Positions 53,086 to 62,155 are shown, numbered from the stretch's first letter. The stretch: DNA of 64,000 nucleotides from CAZHON01 sp964534565 (GCA_964534565.1 CAZHON010000001.1:631618-695617); one strand, 5' to 3'. Translations and numbers: made by a program. Notes: generated from the letters alone by a model not told the origin.

Positions 53086-54330
53086 TCAGGCATCCAACCA
53101 TCCGCGCACTTTCATGGCGGCAAGCATGCGCTTGAGACCGACACGGAATGCAGCCAAACGGTGACTGATCTTCTCCTTTTCTGCCTCCTCTCGCACGTCA
53201 TGATAGGCAGCGAGGATGATGCGTTTGAGATCGCGATCGACCTGTTCATCGGTCCACTGTTCACCGGAGCGTCCTTGGGACCATTCGAAGTAACTCACGG
53301 TAACGCCGCCCGCGTTCGCGAGGATATCCGGAATCACGACCACTCCTCGCTTCTCCAAAATCGCATCGGCTTCTGGTGTCGTGGGACCATTCGCAAGTTC
53401 GAGCACGTACTTCGCTTTGATATTCGCTGCATTCTCCTCCGTGATCACGTTATCGAGCGCCGCAGGAACGAGCACATCACACTCCACTTCCAAGAGTTCC
53501 TCATTCGTCATCGGTTTCTTATCGCCACCTGCGACGGAGCCAGTCTTTTCTTTCGTTGCTTCGATCTCCGCAAGATCGAGACCCTTGGCGTCGTACACAG
53601 CACCGTGTGAGTCGGACACGGCGACTACTTTGTAGCCAGCACCGTGCAAGAACCTCGCCATCATTCCTCCTGCATTTCCAAATCCTTGAATCGCTACACG
53701 AAGGTTTGCGGCCTTCAGCCCCTCTCGCTCTGCAAGTTCCTGCAGGATGAAGAATCCCCCACGCGCAGTTGCCGTATCGCGTCCGCGGGAGCCTCCGAAA
53801 CTCATCGGCTTTCCGGTGATCATTGCGGGCGCATAGGTCTTCGTCATTTTTTCGTATTCATCGCGCATCCACGCCATAATCTCCGGCGTCGTATTCACAT
53901 CGGGAGCAGGACAATCGATATCCGGACCCAAGTGTTCTGCAAAGGCGCGGATGTACCCACGAGACAGCGCTTGGAGTTCTTTCTTGCTGAGTTCTTTTGG
54001 ATTCACCTGGATTCCACCCTTTCCTCCGCCGAACGGAATATCGACCACGGCCGTCTTGAATGCCATGAGGGCGGCGAGCGCCTTCACCTCTTCTCGATCG
54101 GCAAGTTGGTGGTAGCGGATTCCTCCTTTGTAGGGACCGCGTGCGTTATTGAACTGCACACGAAACGCCGGGTACGTCGCCTTCGATCCATCATCTTTCG
54201 TAATGGTGATGTCTTTCTCGTGAATGTGCTGAGGATCGGCAAAGGCTTTCTTTTCACTCTCCGATAATTTCAAACTCTGCATACAAAGATCGAGGGTCGA
54301 ACGAAAGCGGGTGTAGGGGGTGGAAGTCAT
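53086..54330 (-). CDS. gdhA: Glutamate dehydrogenase (Glu/Leu/Phe/Val family)
   Basis: NAD(P)-dependent oxidative deamination or reductive amination of 2-oxoglutarate. Substrate-binding PFGGGKGGIQVNP, catalytic region ADIDCPAPDVNT (as PDIDCPAPDVNT), and the Rossmann motif IQGFGNAGG. 414 residues, hexameric size class. L-glutamate made here would feed MurD2, which uses L-Glu in the MurL route. No promoter hexamer sits close to the ATG. Confidence 0.93.
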   Translation of the reverse strand: MTSTPYTRFRSTLDLCMQSLKLSESEKKAFADPQHIHEKDITITKDDGSKATYPAFRVQFNNARGPYKGGIRYHQLADREEVKALAALMAFKTAVVDIPFGGGKGGIQVNPKELSKKELQALSRGYIRAFAEHLGPDIDCPAPDVNTTPEIMAWMRDEYEKMTKTYAPAMITGKPMSFGGSRGRDTATARGGFFILQELAEREGLKAANLRVAIQGFGNAGGMMARFLHGAGYKVVAVSDSHGAVYDAKGLDLAEIEATKEKTGSVAGGDKKPMTNEELLEVECDVLVPAALDNVITEENAANIKAKYVLELANGPTTPEADAILEKRGVVVIPDILANAGGVTVSYFEWSQGRSGEQWTDEQVDRDLKRIILAAYHDVREEAEKEKISHRLAAFRVGLKRMLAAMKVRGWLDA

Positions 54331-54408
54331 AGTGCTGGGGAAGACGTTGGCGACATGCTACTCCTTACAAGAAGGCACTCATTGTGGGAGTGCGACGTTC
54401 TGGGCTCT

Positions 54409-55173
54409 TCAACTGAAAACTGCTTCCGCAAGCCATCCATAGAGGCGCTTCGAACCCTCCACCAAGCGTGGACCCGGACGATTGAGATAACTGTCATCAA
54501 TCACTTTCACGCGTCCTTGTTGCACGGCGCGCAGCACATCCCACCCCGGACGATTCATCAACAAATTCTTATCGGCAGTCAGTCCCGCTCCGCACCAGCT
54601 GATGACGATCACATCGGGATCAAATTTCTGCACCTCTTCCAATGTGACTTCGCGACTCAAGTCCCCTGCCTTGATAGGAAACGGAGTTCCACCGGCAGCA
54701 ATCACCAACTCGGGCACCCAATTGCCGCTGGCCATCGGTGGGTCATGCCATTCTTCGATGTAAATCTTCGGCTTTCGCGTCAGCAACTTCGCTTTGTTCT
54801 TAAGCGTTGTCAGTTCTTGCAACATCGATGTCATCAGCACCTTCGCCTGTTCCTCGCGCTCCACCAGAATTCCCAGCTGCCCGATTGATTCGAGCACTTC
54901 TCCAAACGTTCGTGGGTCTTGATGCACCACGGGAAAGTTCTCGCTGCGCAGTTGCTCCGCGAGCTTTGCTTGGATGATCGTTTCCGTCAGTACCAATGTT
55001 GGTTCATATGTTTTGAGTGCCGCTCCGCTGATCTTCTGGTGCCCCATCACCTGCGCAATCCCCTTCGCTTCTTCTGGAAAATTACTGAACTGGTCGCGAC
55101 AGACAATCTCTTTGCCCACTCCAAGCGCAAACAGGATTTCGGTACTGGCCGGCGACAAGGATGCGATCCGCAC
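54409..55173 (-). CDS. BtuF-like periplasmic-binding-fold protein without signal peptide
   Basis: 254 residues from GTG 55173: VRIASLSPASTEILFALG, VVCRDQ-like IVCRDQFSNFP, EPTLVLTE, and DVIVISWCGAG, matching cobalamin/ferric-siderophore binding proteins of the BtuF type. TATACT (55180-55185) is 6 nt before GTG 55173; the longer frame adds residues with no signal sequence either. No ABC permease or ATPase is nearby. A cytosolic binding or chaperone role is inferred; the ligand is unknown. Confidence 0.75.
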   Translation of the reverse strand: MRIASLSPASTEILFALGVGKEIVCRDQFSNFPEEAKGIAQVMGHQKISGAALKTYEPTLVLTETIIQAKLAEQLRSENFPVVHQDPRTFGEVLESIGQLGILVEREEQAKVLMTSMLQELTTLKNKAKLLTRKPKIYIEEWHDPPMASGNWVPELVIAAGGTPFPIKAGDLSREVTLEEVQKFDPDVIVISWCGAGLTADKNLLMNRPGWDVLRAVQQGRVKVIDDSYLNRPGPRLVEGSKRLYGWLAEAVFS

Positions 55174-55264
55174 GAACAAAGTATATCCCGATATCTCGGT
55201 AAGAGCAGGCAAGCGACAGAGTCTAAGGATTGTGCTTCACTGTTTTCATTCCTCTCCCCGCTCT

Positions 55265-55912
55265 ATGCGTCTCTCTCCTCTCCTCCTCGGCACGTTATCC
55301 CTCACGGTTGTGGCAACCGCATGCATGCCTCACAGCGGTGGCAACCAGAACTCTTCCTCCAGCTCTTCCGTATCGTCCCTGCCTGCACCGGATGAAAAGC
55401 AGACAGCCGCCAAGACACTCGATGCCCTGATGAAGAAAGATATGACAGAGTTTGCGAAGTACGTGCACCCAAAGAAAGGAGTGCGTTTCACGCCGGAGAC
55501 ACACGTGCGCCTGACGAAGGATGAAGCAGGTGGCCCTGCAGACGGTGTGGTCTTTGCGGACCAAATGCAGCAGGTCTATGACGATCCAAAGTTGAGGACA
55601 TGGGGAGTGTCTGATGGATCGGGCGAGCCCATCACCCTCACCTTCAAGCAGTACCTGACGAAGTACGTCGTAACCCACGACTTCCGCACCGCGAAAGATG
55701 TTCGTTGGAATCACGTGATGGATCGCGGATCAACGATCGACAATGCGGCGAGTGTGTATCCAAACAGTCAGATCATTGAATACCACTTCCCCGGTTTTGA
55801 CCCGCAGTACGGCGGAATGGATTGGGAGAGCCTACGCCTTGTATTCGAGAAATACGCCCCAGATGGACACTGGTACCTCGTGGGCGTGATTCACGATCAT
55901 TGGACGCCGTGA
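55265..55912 (+). CDS. Putative lipoprotein
   Basis: 215 residues from ATG 55265. N-terminal signal MRLSPLLLGTLSLTVVATAC ends in a lipobox-like VATAC, so the mature protein starts at the Cys. A Ser-rich spacer is followed by a compact domain (about 45-215) with Trp-rich C-terminus (WYLVGVIHDHW). No domain recognised. Expected substrate of Lgt. Confidence 0.75.
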   Translation: MRLSPLLLGTLSLTVVATACMPHSGGNQNSSSSSSVSSLPAPDEKQTAAKTLDALMKKDMTEFAKYVHPKKGVRFTPETHVRLTKDEAGGPADGVVFADQMQQVYDDPKLRTWGVSDGSGEPITLTFKQYLTKYVVTHDFRTAKDVRWNHVMDRGSTIDNAASVYPNSQIIEYHFPGFDPQYGGMDWESLRLVFEKYAPDGHWYLVGVIHDHWTP

Positions 55913-55955
55913 AAAACATGTCAGTTCGAGCGTAGCCGAGAACTGTTTCTACGAA

Positions 55956-56210
55956 TTATTTCTTGCCCCATCTCCATCGTGCCTTTTCACCTGTGAGGAC
56001 ACAGATCGTCAGAAGAATAGCGAGATTGAAGATCGTGATAGGAACAACGCGCATCGCCAAATCTTTTCCTGTCAGGTTGTCGGCTTGAGCGGAAAACACT
56101 GACCACGCTGTCAGTGCCAAAAACCCGATCAACACCAACCATCCTTCCCATGTTGCAGGGTACCAACCGTATCCGTACGTCTTTGCCTTGAACCAGTAGC
56201 GTTGAGACAT
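55956..56210 (-). CDS. Small two-helix membrane protein
   Basis: 84 residues: aromatic N-terminus MSQRYWFKAKTYGYGWYPATWEGW runs into a hydrophobic helix (about 25-40), with a second near 52-72 and a Lys/Arg/Trp tail. The aromatic WYPATWEGW motif recurs in uncharacterised bacterial proteins. No Shine-Dalgarno; tRNA-Leu ends 15 bp upstream on the same strand, so the two may be cotranscribed. Confidence 0.65.
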   Translation of the reverse strand: MSQRYWFKAKTYGYGWYPATWEGWLVLIGFLALTAWSVFSAQADNLTGKDLAMRVVPITIFNLAILLTICVLTGEKARWRWGKK

Positions 56211-56224
56211 AGGAGTGAAGAAGA

Positions 56225-56310
56225 TGGTGCCATGGGAGGGACTTGAACCCTCAATCCGTTACCGGAACGCGATTTTGAGTCGCGCGCGTATACCGTTCCG
56301 CCACCATGGC
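56225..56310 (-). tRNA. tRNA-Leu (CAA)
   Basis: 86-nt class II tRNA on the minus strand: GCCATGG...CCATGGC-ACCA. Anticodon stem CGCGA/TCGCG with loop CTCAAAA gives anticodon CAA. A long variable arm (GTTCCG/CGGAT region) is typical of tRNA-Leu. CCA is encoded. Confidence 0.95.
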
Positions 56311-56392
56311 ACGAAGTGAAAACCCTTCGGGTGGCCGCCATGGTAGCACGAGAACAGGCGCTGGAAGAGACTTTTTCTCTCTACCACACTGA

Positions 56393-56677
56393 TCAGGCAC
56401 TTTTATCCTGAACTTCGGGCACGACCGTGGAGATCTGCTTCTTTGTACCGTTCACAAAAAATCCAATAGCTGCCAATTTTTTCTCTACTTGATCCCAGCA
56501 CTTCTCTCCAAAGTTTGAGATCGTCATGAGGTCTGCACGTGTTTGATGAAGTAAATCATTCACATTCAAAATACCTTTCTTCACCAACATATTCGTGACT
56601 CGAGCATCAAGTCCGAGAGCTTCCAAACTCATCTCTAGCTTCGCTTCCATTTCACTTTGAGGCATTGTGGTTGGCAT
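56393..56677 (-). CDS. Free-standing RNA polymerase alpha-CTD-like protein
   Basis: 94 residues. Residues about 15-75 (SLEALGLDARVTNMLVKKGILNVNDLL, then TRADLMTISNFGEKCWDQVEKKLAAIGF) follow the alpha C-terminal domain pattern: helix, helix-hairpin-helix LxxxGIxTVxDLL, NFGxKSLxEIxxKL. No alpha N-terminal domain is attached. Alpha-CTDs bind UP elements and activators; this could be a transcription cofactor. TATGCT is 9 nt before the ATG. A generic helix-hairpin-helix DNA-binding protein is the alternative. Confidence 0.7.
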   Translation of the reverse strand: MPTTMPQSEMEAKLEMSLEALGLDARVTNMLVKKGILNVNDLLHQTRADLMTISNFGEKCWDQVEKKLAAIGFFVNGTKKQISTVVPEVQDKSA

Positions 56678-56753
56678 AGGAGCGGGAGCATAGGACGGGT
56701 TTACGACACCTGCAAGAGGTGTGAATGCGGCTTTCTTACGCTATGATTCCCCC

Positions 56754-58091
56754 ATGCAGGAGTACAAGTCATTCATTTTCGACGGTTATAAGTTCGACGA
56801 AGCCACGGGGCTCCTCGAAATGTCCTATCGCCTCGATGATTCGATCGCCTTTGTGGAGACGGTTCGCTTCCCTCTCAAGGGAATGCACTACAAGAAAGTG
56901 GACCCCGTATTGCTCGATCGGGCGTTCTTTGCGCTGCATTTGATCGGTGGAATCAGCTACTTCAAAACCTGCTGCCCCCGTCACATTGAAGTGAAGTCCG
57001 GCACGCTTACCAAGGAACAGGCTACGTTCTGGAAGACGGTGTACGAACACGGACTCGGCCAATTCTTCTACGAGAACAACATCGATTTCCGCGATTTGAT
57101 TCAATTCCCGGTCACTGCAGAAGAAGCGCCTGCACCGATTCACTTCGTTCCGAACAGGAAAAAGGTCATGGTTCCGGTTGGTGGCGGAAAGGATTCCGCA
57201 GTCACGCTCGAACTGCTTCGCCATGCGGATATGAGCTGCACGCTCCTGCGCATGAACACGCACCCGCTGATCGATCAGTTCGTGTCTGTTGCGGACGAAA
57301 CTCTCCTCACGATCGAACGCTCCATCTCGCCGGCACTCTTCGCACTCAATGAACAAGGCGCCTTGAATGGACACGTTCCCGTCACGGCTTATCTGTCGTT
57401 CCTCAGCATTGTCACCTGCCTCCTCTACGGTCAAAAGGCCGCTGTCTTTAGCTGTGAGAGGAGTGCGAACATCGGTTCCATGATGTTCTACGGCATGGAC
57501 GTGAATCACCAATGGAGCAAGAGTTTGGAATTTGAGTTATTGCTGCAGGACTATATCCGTACATACATGACGCAGGATTTGCCGATCTTCAGTTTGCTGC
57601 GTCCACTCTCTGAATTGCACATCGCAAAAATCTTCTCGAACTTCCCCGAGTACTTCCCGGTCACCACAAGCTGCAACGCGAACTGGAAACTCCTGGAGGC
57701 CGATCGCAGTCGCGAAAGGTGGTGCGCCAAGTGTCCCAAGTGTGCGTTCGTGTTTGCAATGCTCGCGGCATTCATTCCAAAAGAACAACTGCTTGAGATG
57801 TTTGGAAAGAACTTCTTTGAGGAAGAGGCACTGTTCAAGTACTACCGACAACTTTTGGGTCTCGAAGGATTCAAGCCCTTTGAATGTGTGGGCACACCGG
57901 AGGAAACGCAGGCTGCCTTCCTGCTCATCCGCAACCGCGGAGAGTTCAACGACACACCGGTGATGCAACTCTTCCTGCGCGATCAATTGCCGATCATTGC
58001 AGATGCTGAGAGTGTGATTTCGGCTGCCCTCACACCAAGTACGGAGCACGCAATTCCAGGTGATTATTCAACTGTTCTCACAGGCATCTAA
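56754..58091 (+). CDS. murL: UDP-MurNAc-L-Ala-L-Glu epimerase MurL
   Basis: 445 residues from ATG 56754. It has the MurL landmarks: central ATP motif VPVGGGKDSAVT (141-151), FSCERSANIGS, and the Cys cluster WCAKCPKC (323-330). MurL, described in Xanthomonas oryzae, inverts the L-Glu of UDP-MurNAc-L-Ala-L-Glu to D-Glu, replacing a glutamate racemase. The partner ligase MurD2 lies 3 bp downstream. TATGAT (56742-56747) is 6 nt before the ATG; frame upstream to 56721 is not supported. Confidence 0.82.
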   Translation: MQEYKSFIFDGYKFDEATGLLEMSYRLDDSIAFVETVRFPLKGMHYKKVDPVLLDRAFFALHLIGGISYFKTCCPRHIEVKSGTLTKEQATFWKTVYEHGLGQFFYENNIDFRDLIQFPVTAEEAPAPIHFVPNRKKVMVPVGGGKDSAVTLELLRHADMSCTLLRMNTHPLIDQFVSVADETLLTIERSISPALFALNEQGALNGHVPVTAYLSFLSIVTCLLYGQKAAVFSCERSANIGSMMFYGMDVNHQWSKSLEFELLLQDYIRTYMTQDLPIFSLLRPLSELHIAKIFSNFPEYFPVTTSCNANWKLLEADRSRERWCAKCPKCAFVFAMLAAFIPKEQLLEMFGKNFFEEEALFKYYRQLLGLEGFKPFECVGTPEETQAAFLLIRNRGEFNDTPVMQLFLRDQLPIIADAESVISAALTPSTEHAIPGDYSTVLTGI

Positions 58092-58094
58092 TCC

Positions 58095-59387
58095 ATGAAG
58101 ATCACCGATCTCAGCGGCAAGAACGTGTGCATCCTCGGCTTTGGCAAAGAAGGAAAGGCGATGCTGCAGGCTATTGAGACCTCTGCACCGACATGCGAAG
58201 TCACGATTGCAGACAAGAATGCCGCGGTTTCCGATGAATCGACAACACACTGGTGGCAGGTCGGGGAAGGGTGGCTGAAGAATTTGGAAAAATTCGATGT
58301 CATCATTAAGTCGCCCGGCATTCCCCCGCTTCCAGAACTTGAGGCAGTCCGATCCAAGCTCACCACACCGACGCAGATCTTCTTCGACTCGATTCCATCC
58401 GACACACTGACCATCGGCGTCACGGGAACAAAAGGAAAGAGCACGACCTCCTCTCTCATTCACGCAATCTTGAAACGAGCCGATAGAGATGTGTTACTTC
58501 TTGGAAATATCGGAGAGCCTTCGATCGCTCACTTGTCGCAGGTCACAAAAGACACGATCGTCGTGATGGAGATGAGCAGTTACCAGTTGATGGACCTGAC
58601 CGTCAGTCCAAAGATTGCGGTCGTGACGAGCCTCTTCCCGGAGCACCTCGACTATCACGGTTCGTTCGATGCCTACAAAGAGGCAAAACAGCGCATTGTG
58701 CGCTTCCAGAAGCCAACGGATATTGTCTTCTACGCCCAAGGAAATGGAGCCGAAGAGATTGCGAAGCACAGTCCGGGAAAACAGATTCTCGTCCCAACAC
58801 AGGAGTCCCCTGTCTCCATGGAACAAACGCAATTGATCGGTGGTCATAACCTTTCCAACATCGCGCTCGCGTGGAAGGTCGCTAAACATTTGGGGGTGGA
58901 TCGAGGGACGGCCATGAATGCGATCATCGAATTTCATCCTCTGCCCCATCGTTTGCAGTCACTCGGAATTATCGATGGCGTCGAATGGATCGATGATGCG
59001 ATTTCCACCACGCCCGAATCCGCAGTCGCTGCGATCGATGCACTGGGTGAACGCGTGAAAACAATCTTCCTCGGCGGCCAAGATCGCGGCGTCGACTTTA
59101 TGGTGCTGGCCGATCGCATTGCCCGCTCACACATCGAACTCGTCCTGCTCTTCCCAGGAACCGGACCTCGCATTGAAGAGGCGCTACAGGACGCAGAAGT
59201 GATCGCACAGCGCTTCCTCGTCGATTCCATGGAAGAAGCCGTGAAGATCGCGAAACAGCACACAAAGCCCGGGAATCCTACTCCGATTGCACTCCTCTCC
59301 CCTGCATCTCCGAGTTACGGAATGTATAAAAACTTTGAGGAGAAGGGCGACACCTTCGCGGCGTGTGTTCGTCAGACGGCCCTCTAA
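58095..59387 (+). CDS. murD2: UDP-MurNAc-L-Ala ligase MurD2 (L-Glu adding)
   Basis: 430-residue Mur ligase: Rossmann start VCILGFGKEGKA, P-loop GVTGTKGKSTT (near 115-125), EMSSYQL, FPEHLDYHG, and DDAISTTPESAVAAI in the C-terminal domain, where common MurD has a D-S-K-A-T-N motif. This ISTTPES form and the coupled murL indicate MurD2, which uses L-Glu. The two genes are 3 bp apart, one operon. Confidence 0.85.
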   Translation: MKITDLSGKNVCILGFGKEGKAMLQAIETSAPTCEVTIADKNAAVSDESTTHWWQVGEGWLKNLEKFDVIIKSPGIPPLPELEAVRSKLTTPTQIFFDSIPSDTLTIGVTGTKGKSTTSSLIHAILKRADRDVLLLGNIGEPSIAHLSQVTKDTIVVMEMSSYQLMDLTVSPKIAVVTSLFPEHLDYHGSFDAYKEAKQRIVRFQKPTDIVFYAQGNGAEEIAKHSPGKQILVPTQESPVSMEQTQLIGGHNLSNIALAWKVAKHLGVDRGTAMNAIIEFHPLPHRLQSLGIIDGVEWIDDAISTTPESAVAAIDALGERVKTIFLGGQDRGVDFMVLADRIARSHIELVLLFPGTGPRIEEALQDAEVIAQRFLVDSMEEAVKIAKQHTKPGNPTPIALLSPASPSYGMYKNFEEKGDTFAACVRQTAL

Positions 59388-59427
59388 GAGGCTTGTTTGG
59401 GATGAACACCACTGCTAGCGTTTTTTT

Positions 59428-61200
59428 ATGACGCTCCACTCTCTCCGCCACTCGGTTCAAAATTACGCACTGATCGCCTTCATGTTGGCGGCCAGTTGGT
59501 TCTTCTCTCATTTCTACGGAACATTCCTTCTGACAGACGTTCTGGAATCCTCTCATGAAGCGGAAATTCTGATCGCACTCTTCGATATCGTCATCGTATT
59601 CGCGATCGGATTTTTGGTATCTGAGCTTGCAAAACCAACGGTCATCCCGTCCTTCGTCCTCGCGATTTTCTTCGGAATGGTCTGCCGCGAAATGCTCACT
59701 CCGATCAGCGAAAACCCCGCAACACTGTCACTGCTCATTACGATCGGTGCAATGCTGATTTTGTTCGGAGGAGGTTTGGATACTCCTTTTGTGAAATTCC
59801 GTCAGTTGATTAAACCGATTCTCGCAATTGCTCTCGTGGGAACTCTCATCCATGCATTTGCAACATCGATGGCATTGCCATGGATCGGCAATCTCACGGG
59901 GGTCGTCGTCCCTCTGTCCTCCGCCGTACTCTTGGGTTGTGCCCTTGCTTCCACGGACCCGGCAGCAATCATCCCCAGCCTCAAGTCGCTTCGATTCTTA
60001 AACCCTCGCGTGAAGCACATCGCCATCAGCGAGAGTGCCATCAACGACGTGGCCGGCGCCGTGCTGACGAGCGTGTTCCTTGGAATCATTCTGGCAAACA
60101 AAATGGGCACCACGATCAGTGCAACCTACGCTCAGCTCTTTGAGCCACTGAACGGAATCCTCACCCTTCGCATTCTCTTCATCGGAGCGGTTATTGGCGC
60201 GCTCGGTTCTTTGGTACTGAAATTGTGGAACTCCTGGAAACTGCGCAATCAAGGCGAAGGAGAGGCCGATGCAGCAATTTTCCTCGCTATTCCATTCGGC
60301 GTCTATGCACTGGCCACCGCACTTGGAGGCAGCGGATTTTTGGCCGTGTTCCTCTGCGGATTGCTCTTCCGTCTCGAAACCCATGTCCGCCACGTCGAGC
60401 ACTACTTCACACACACGATCGAAGGCTTCATGAAACCGATGATCTTCATGGTCCTCGGAGCACTCGTGAACCCTGCCGATCTTGTCCAGTATGCGGGAGT
60501 TGGTCTTGTGACAGGTGTCATCTTCCTCCTCATTCGACCGGTCGTCGTGTTCCTCACCCTCTCTCCATTCATTCTTCTGCGAGAGAAGATGAGCGTCCGC
60601 GAGCTCGCTTTCCTGTCGTTTGTGCGCGAGACAGGAGTGATCCCTGCGGTGTTGCTCATGAGCATCCGCGTCAGTGGCGTCCCGGGCAGCGATCTCATCG
60701 TGGCAGTCGGTTTGTGGGTCATTTTGCTCACCCTCATCGTCCAGCCACCGCTGACACCGTTCGTTGCAAAGGCGCTCAAACTTGCCGAAGACCCGTCACC
60801 ATCTGCAAAAAGAAATTTCCAAGGCCCTATTGCAGTCCTCTGCTCTCGCGGACTGTCGTTCGTCAGCCGCTTACATAAAGTGGCAAACTGGAGTGATACA
60901 CACGGCATTGAGCATGTCGTTTTGCTCCATTGTTTGGAAGAAAATTATTCTGAAGAAGCGGTCGCAGACATTCGCAAGCGCGCGCAATTTGAATTCGATG
61001 CAGTGAATACGCAACTTGCCGTCGAAGGAAAGAATGAATTGAAATTCACCTTCATTGCCCAGCCGGGGGCCTTGCAGGACAACATTGAAACGCTCATTGA
61101 TGAGGGAGACGTCGCCATCGTCTTCGTCGGACAGAAAATGCTCGACTATCGTCTTGAGGATGTGAAACGGCTTGGTGTGCCGTTCTGCTTCATTGCATAA
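59428..61200 (+). CDS. CPA1/NhaP-like Na+/H+ antiporter with C-terminal regulatory domain
   Basis: 590 residues. About 11-12 membrane segments fill residues 10-455 and include the family stretch LLGCALASTDPAAIIPSL and the ISESAINDVAGAVLT motif, both part of the ion-binding unwound helices. A soluble domain (about 470-590) resembles a USP/RCK-type nucleotide- or ligand-binding domain. TAGCGT is 6 nt before the ATG with a pure T spacer. An 11-bp hairpin follows at 61222. Confidence 0.88.
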   Translation: MTLHSLRHSVQNYALIAFMLAASWFFSHFYGTFLLTDVLESSHEAEILIALFDIVIVFAIGFLVSELAKPTVIPSFVLAIFFGMVCREMLTPISENPATLSLLITIGAMLILFGGGLDTPFVKFRQLIKPILAIALVGTLIHAFATSMALPWIGNLTGVVVPLSSAVLLGCALASTDPAAIIPSLKSLRFLNPRVKHIAISESAINDVAGAVLTSVFLGIILANKMGTTISATYAQLFEPLNGILTLRILFIGAVIGALGSLVLKLWNSWKLRNQGEGEADAAIFLAIPFGVYALATALGGSGFLAVFLCGLLFRLETHVRHVEHYFTHTIEGFMKPMIFMVLGALVNPADLVQYAGVGLVTGVIFLLIRPVVVFLTLSPFILLREKMSVRELAFLSFVRETGVIPAVLLMSIRVSGVPGSDLIVAVGLWVILLTLIVQPPLTPFVAKALKLAEDPSPSAKRNFQGPIAVLCSRGLSFVSRLHKVANWSDTHGIEHVVLLHCLEENYSEEAVADIRKRAQFEFDAVNTQLAVEGKNELKFTFIAQPGALQDNIETLIDEGDVAIVFVGQKMLDYRLEDVKRLGVPFCFIA

Positions 61201-61221
61201 ATTCAAATCTCTCTTGTTTCT

Positions 61222-61253
61222 CATAGGCTCAAGCGGCAACGTTTGAGCCTATG
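61222..61253. other. Perfect 11-bp stem-loop after the antiporter gene
   Basis: CATAGGCTCAA (61222-61232), 10-base loop, TTGAGCCTATG (61243-61253). No T-tract on either side, so it is not a classic terminator; it could be a Rho-independent variant, a processing signal or an RNA stability element. Confidence 0.55.
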
Positions 61254-61306
61254 GGATGAAAGAAGAGGAAACTTGCTCAATTTGAATTTTATAGTAAATT
61301 AGCAAT

Positions 61307-62155
61307 ATGAGACGTTCTCCTGCCAAGGTAGGACCGATGGTTGTGCATGATGCAACGGACGGCATTTCTGCATTTCCTGATTCCCATGTCGAAACGACGA
61401 CGAAGGCAGCCTACGACCAACTGGGAATTGCGGTGCGACAAGGAGTGGAAACTGAATTCTGGAACGAAGTTGATATGCACAGCTCAAAGGCTCCAGTCCA
61501 CTTCACAACCGCTCTCCCTCTCTCGGAAGTGATTGATATGATCAAGGATGATTCCTTGGACCACCGAGGATCATCGGGAGAGATCGGCATGCGCCAAGAA
61601 TGTGTGCGTGTTGCATTGAATTTTCTCCAAGAAGATGTGCTTCGCTTCATAGAGGTATGCATGGCCAATACGCATGTCCGTGATGCGATCAGTCTGCGCA
61701 TTCTCCCTGATGACATCGTGGAGCAATACGGCAAATCCACAAGGGAACTGCTGCTTCGAAAAATCTTCTCCGAACCGATGCAACATTGGTCTGCATCTTT
61801 ACACCCACAAATGGATGGCGGCACAATTTTTACAACGATGGGCACGGCGCCGTTGGATCCGTCACGCTGGAATCAGGCGGCAGATATTCTCATGTTTGCC
61901 CAAGGGCCAATCACAGAGGCAAAACTAATTGCTGACGAAGCTCGTGACGCGATGAATGCGATTCTCGAAACACTCAGTGAACAAATGCACGAGCAGAAAG
62001 AATTGTGGAACCAGGCCACCACTCTGCGAGGAATGCCGTACGACGAACAAGCAGAGCATGCCGCTCACACGGTATTCGAAATACAGGCAATCAATTGGGT
62101 CAATCACCTGCGCACAGGATGGCGCCGGGACAAGCTGCGACAGTTCCTCCGTTAA
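61307..62155 (+). CDS. Hypothetical cytosolic protein
   Basis: 282 residues, largely helical, no membrane segment or signal. The middle has an acidic/His-rich section (DDSLDHRGSSGEIGMRQE) and the C-terminus basic residues. I do not recognise a family. TATAGT lies 11 nt before the ATG. It converges on grpE with a 4-bp overlap (shared TTAA). Confidence 0.65.
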   Translation: MRRSPAKVGPMVVHDATDGISAFPDSHVETTTKAAYDQLGIAVRQGVETEFWNEVDMHSSKAPVHFTTALPLSEVIDMIKDDSLDHRGSSGEIGMRQECVRVALNFLQEDVLRFIEVCMANTHVRDAISLRILPDDIVEQYGKSTRELLLRKIFSEPMQHWSASLHPQMDGGTIFTTMGTAPLDPSRWNQAADILMFAQGPITEAKLIADEARDAMNAILETLSEQMHEQKELWNQATTLRGMPYDEQAEHAAHTVFEIQAINWVNHLRTGWRRDKLRQFLR

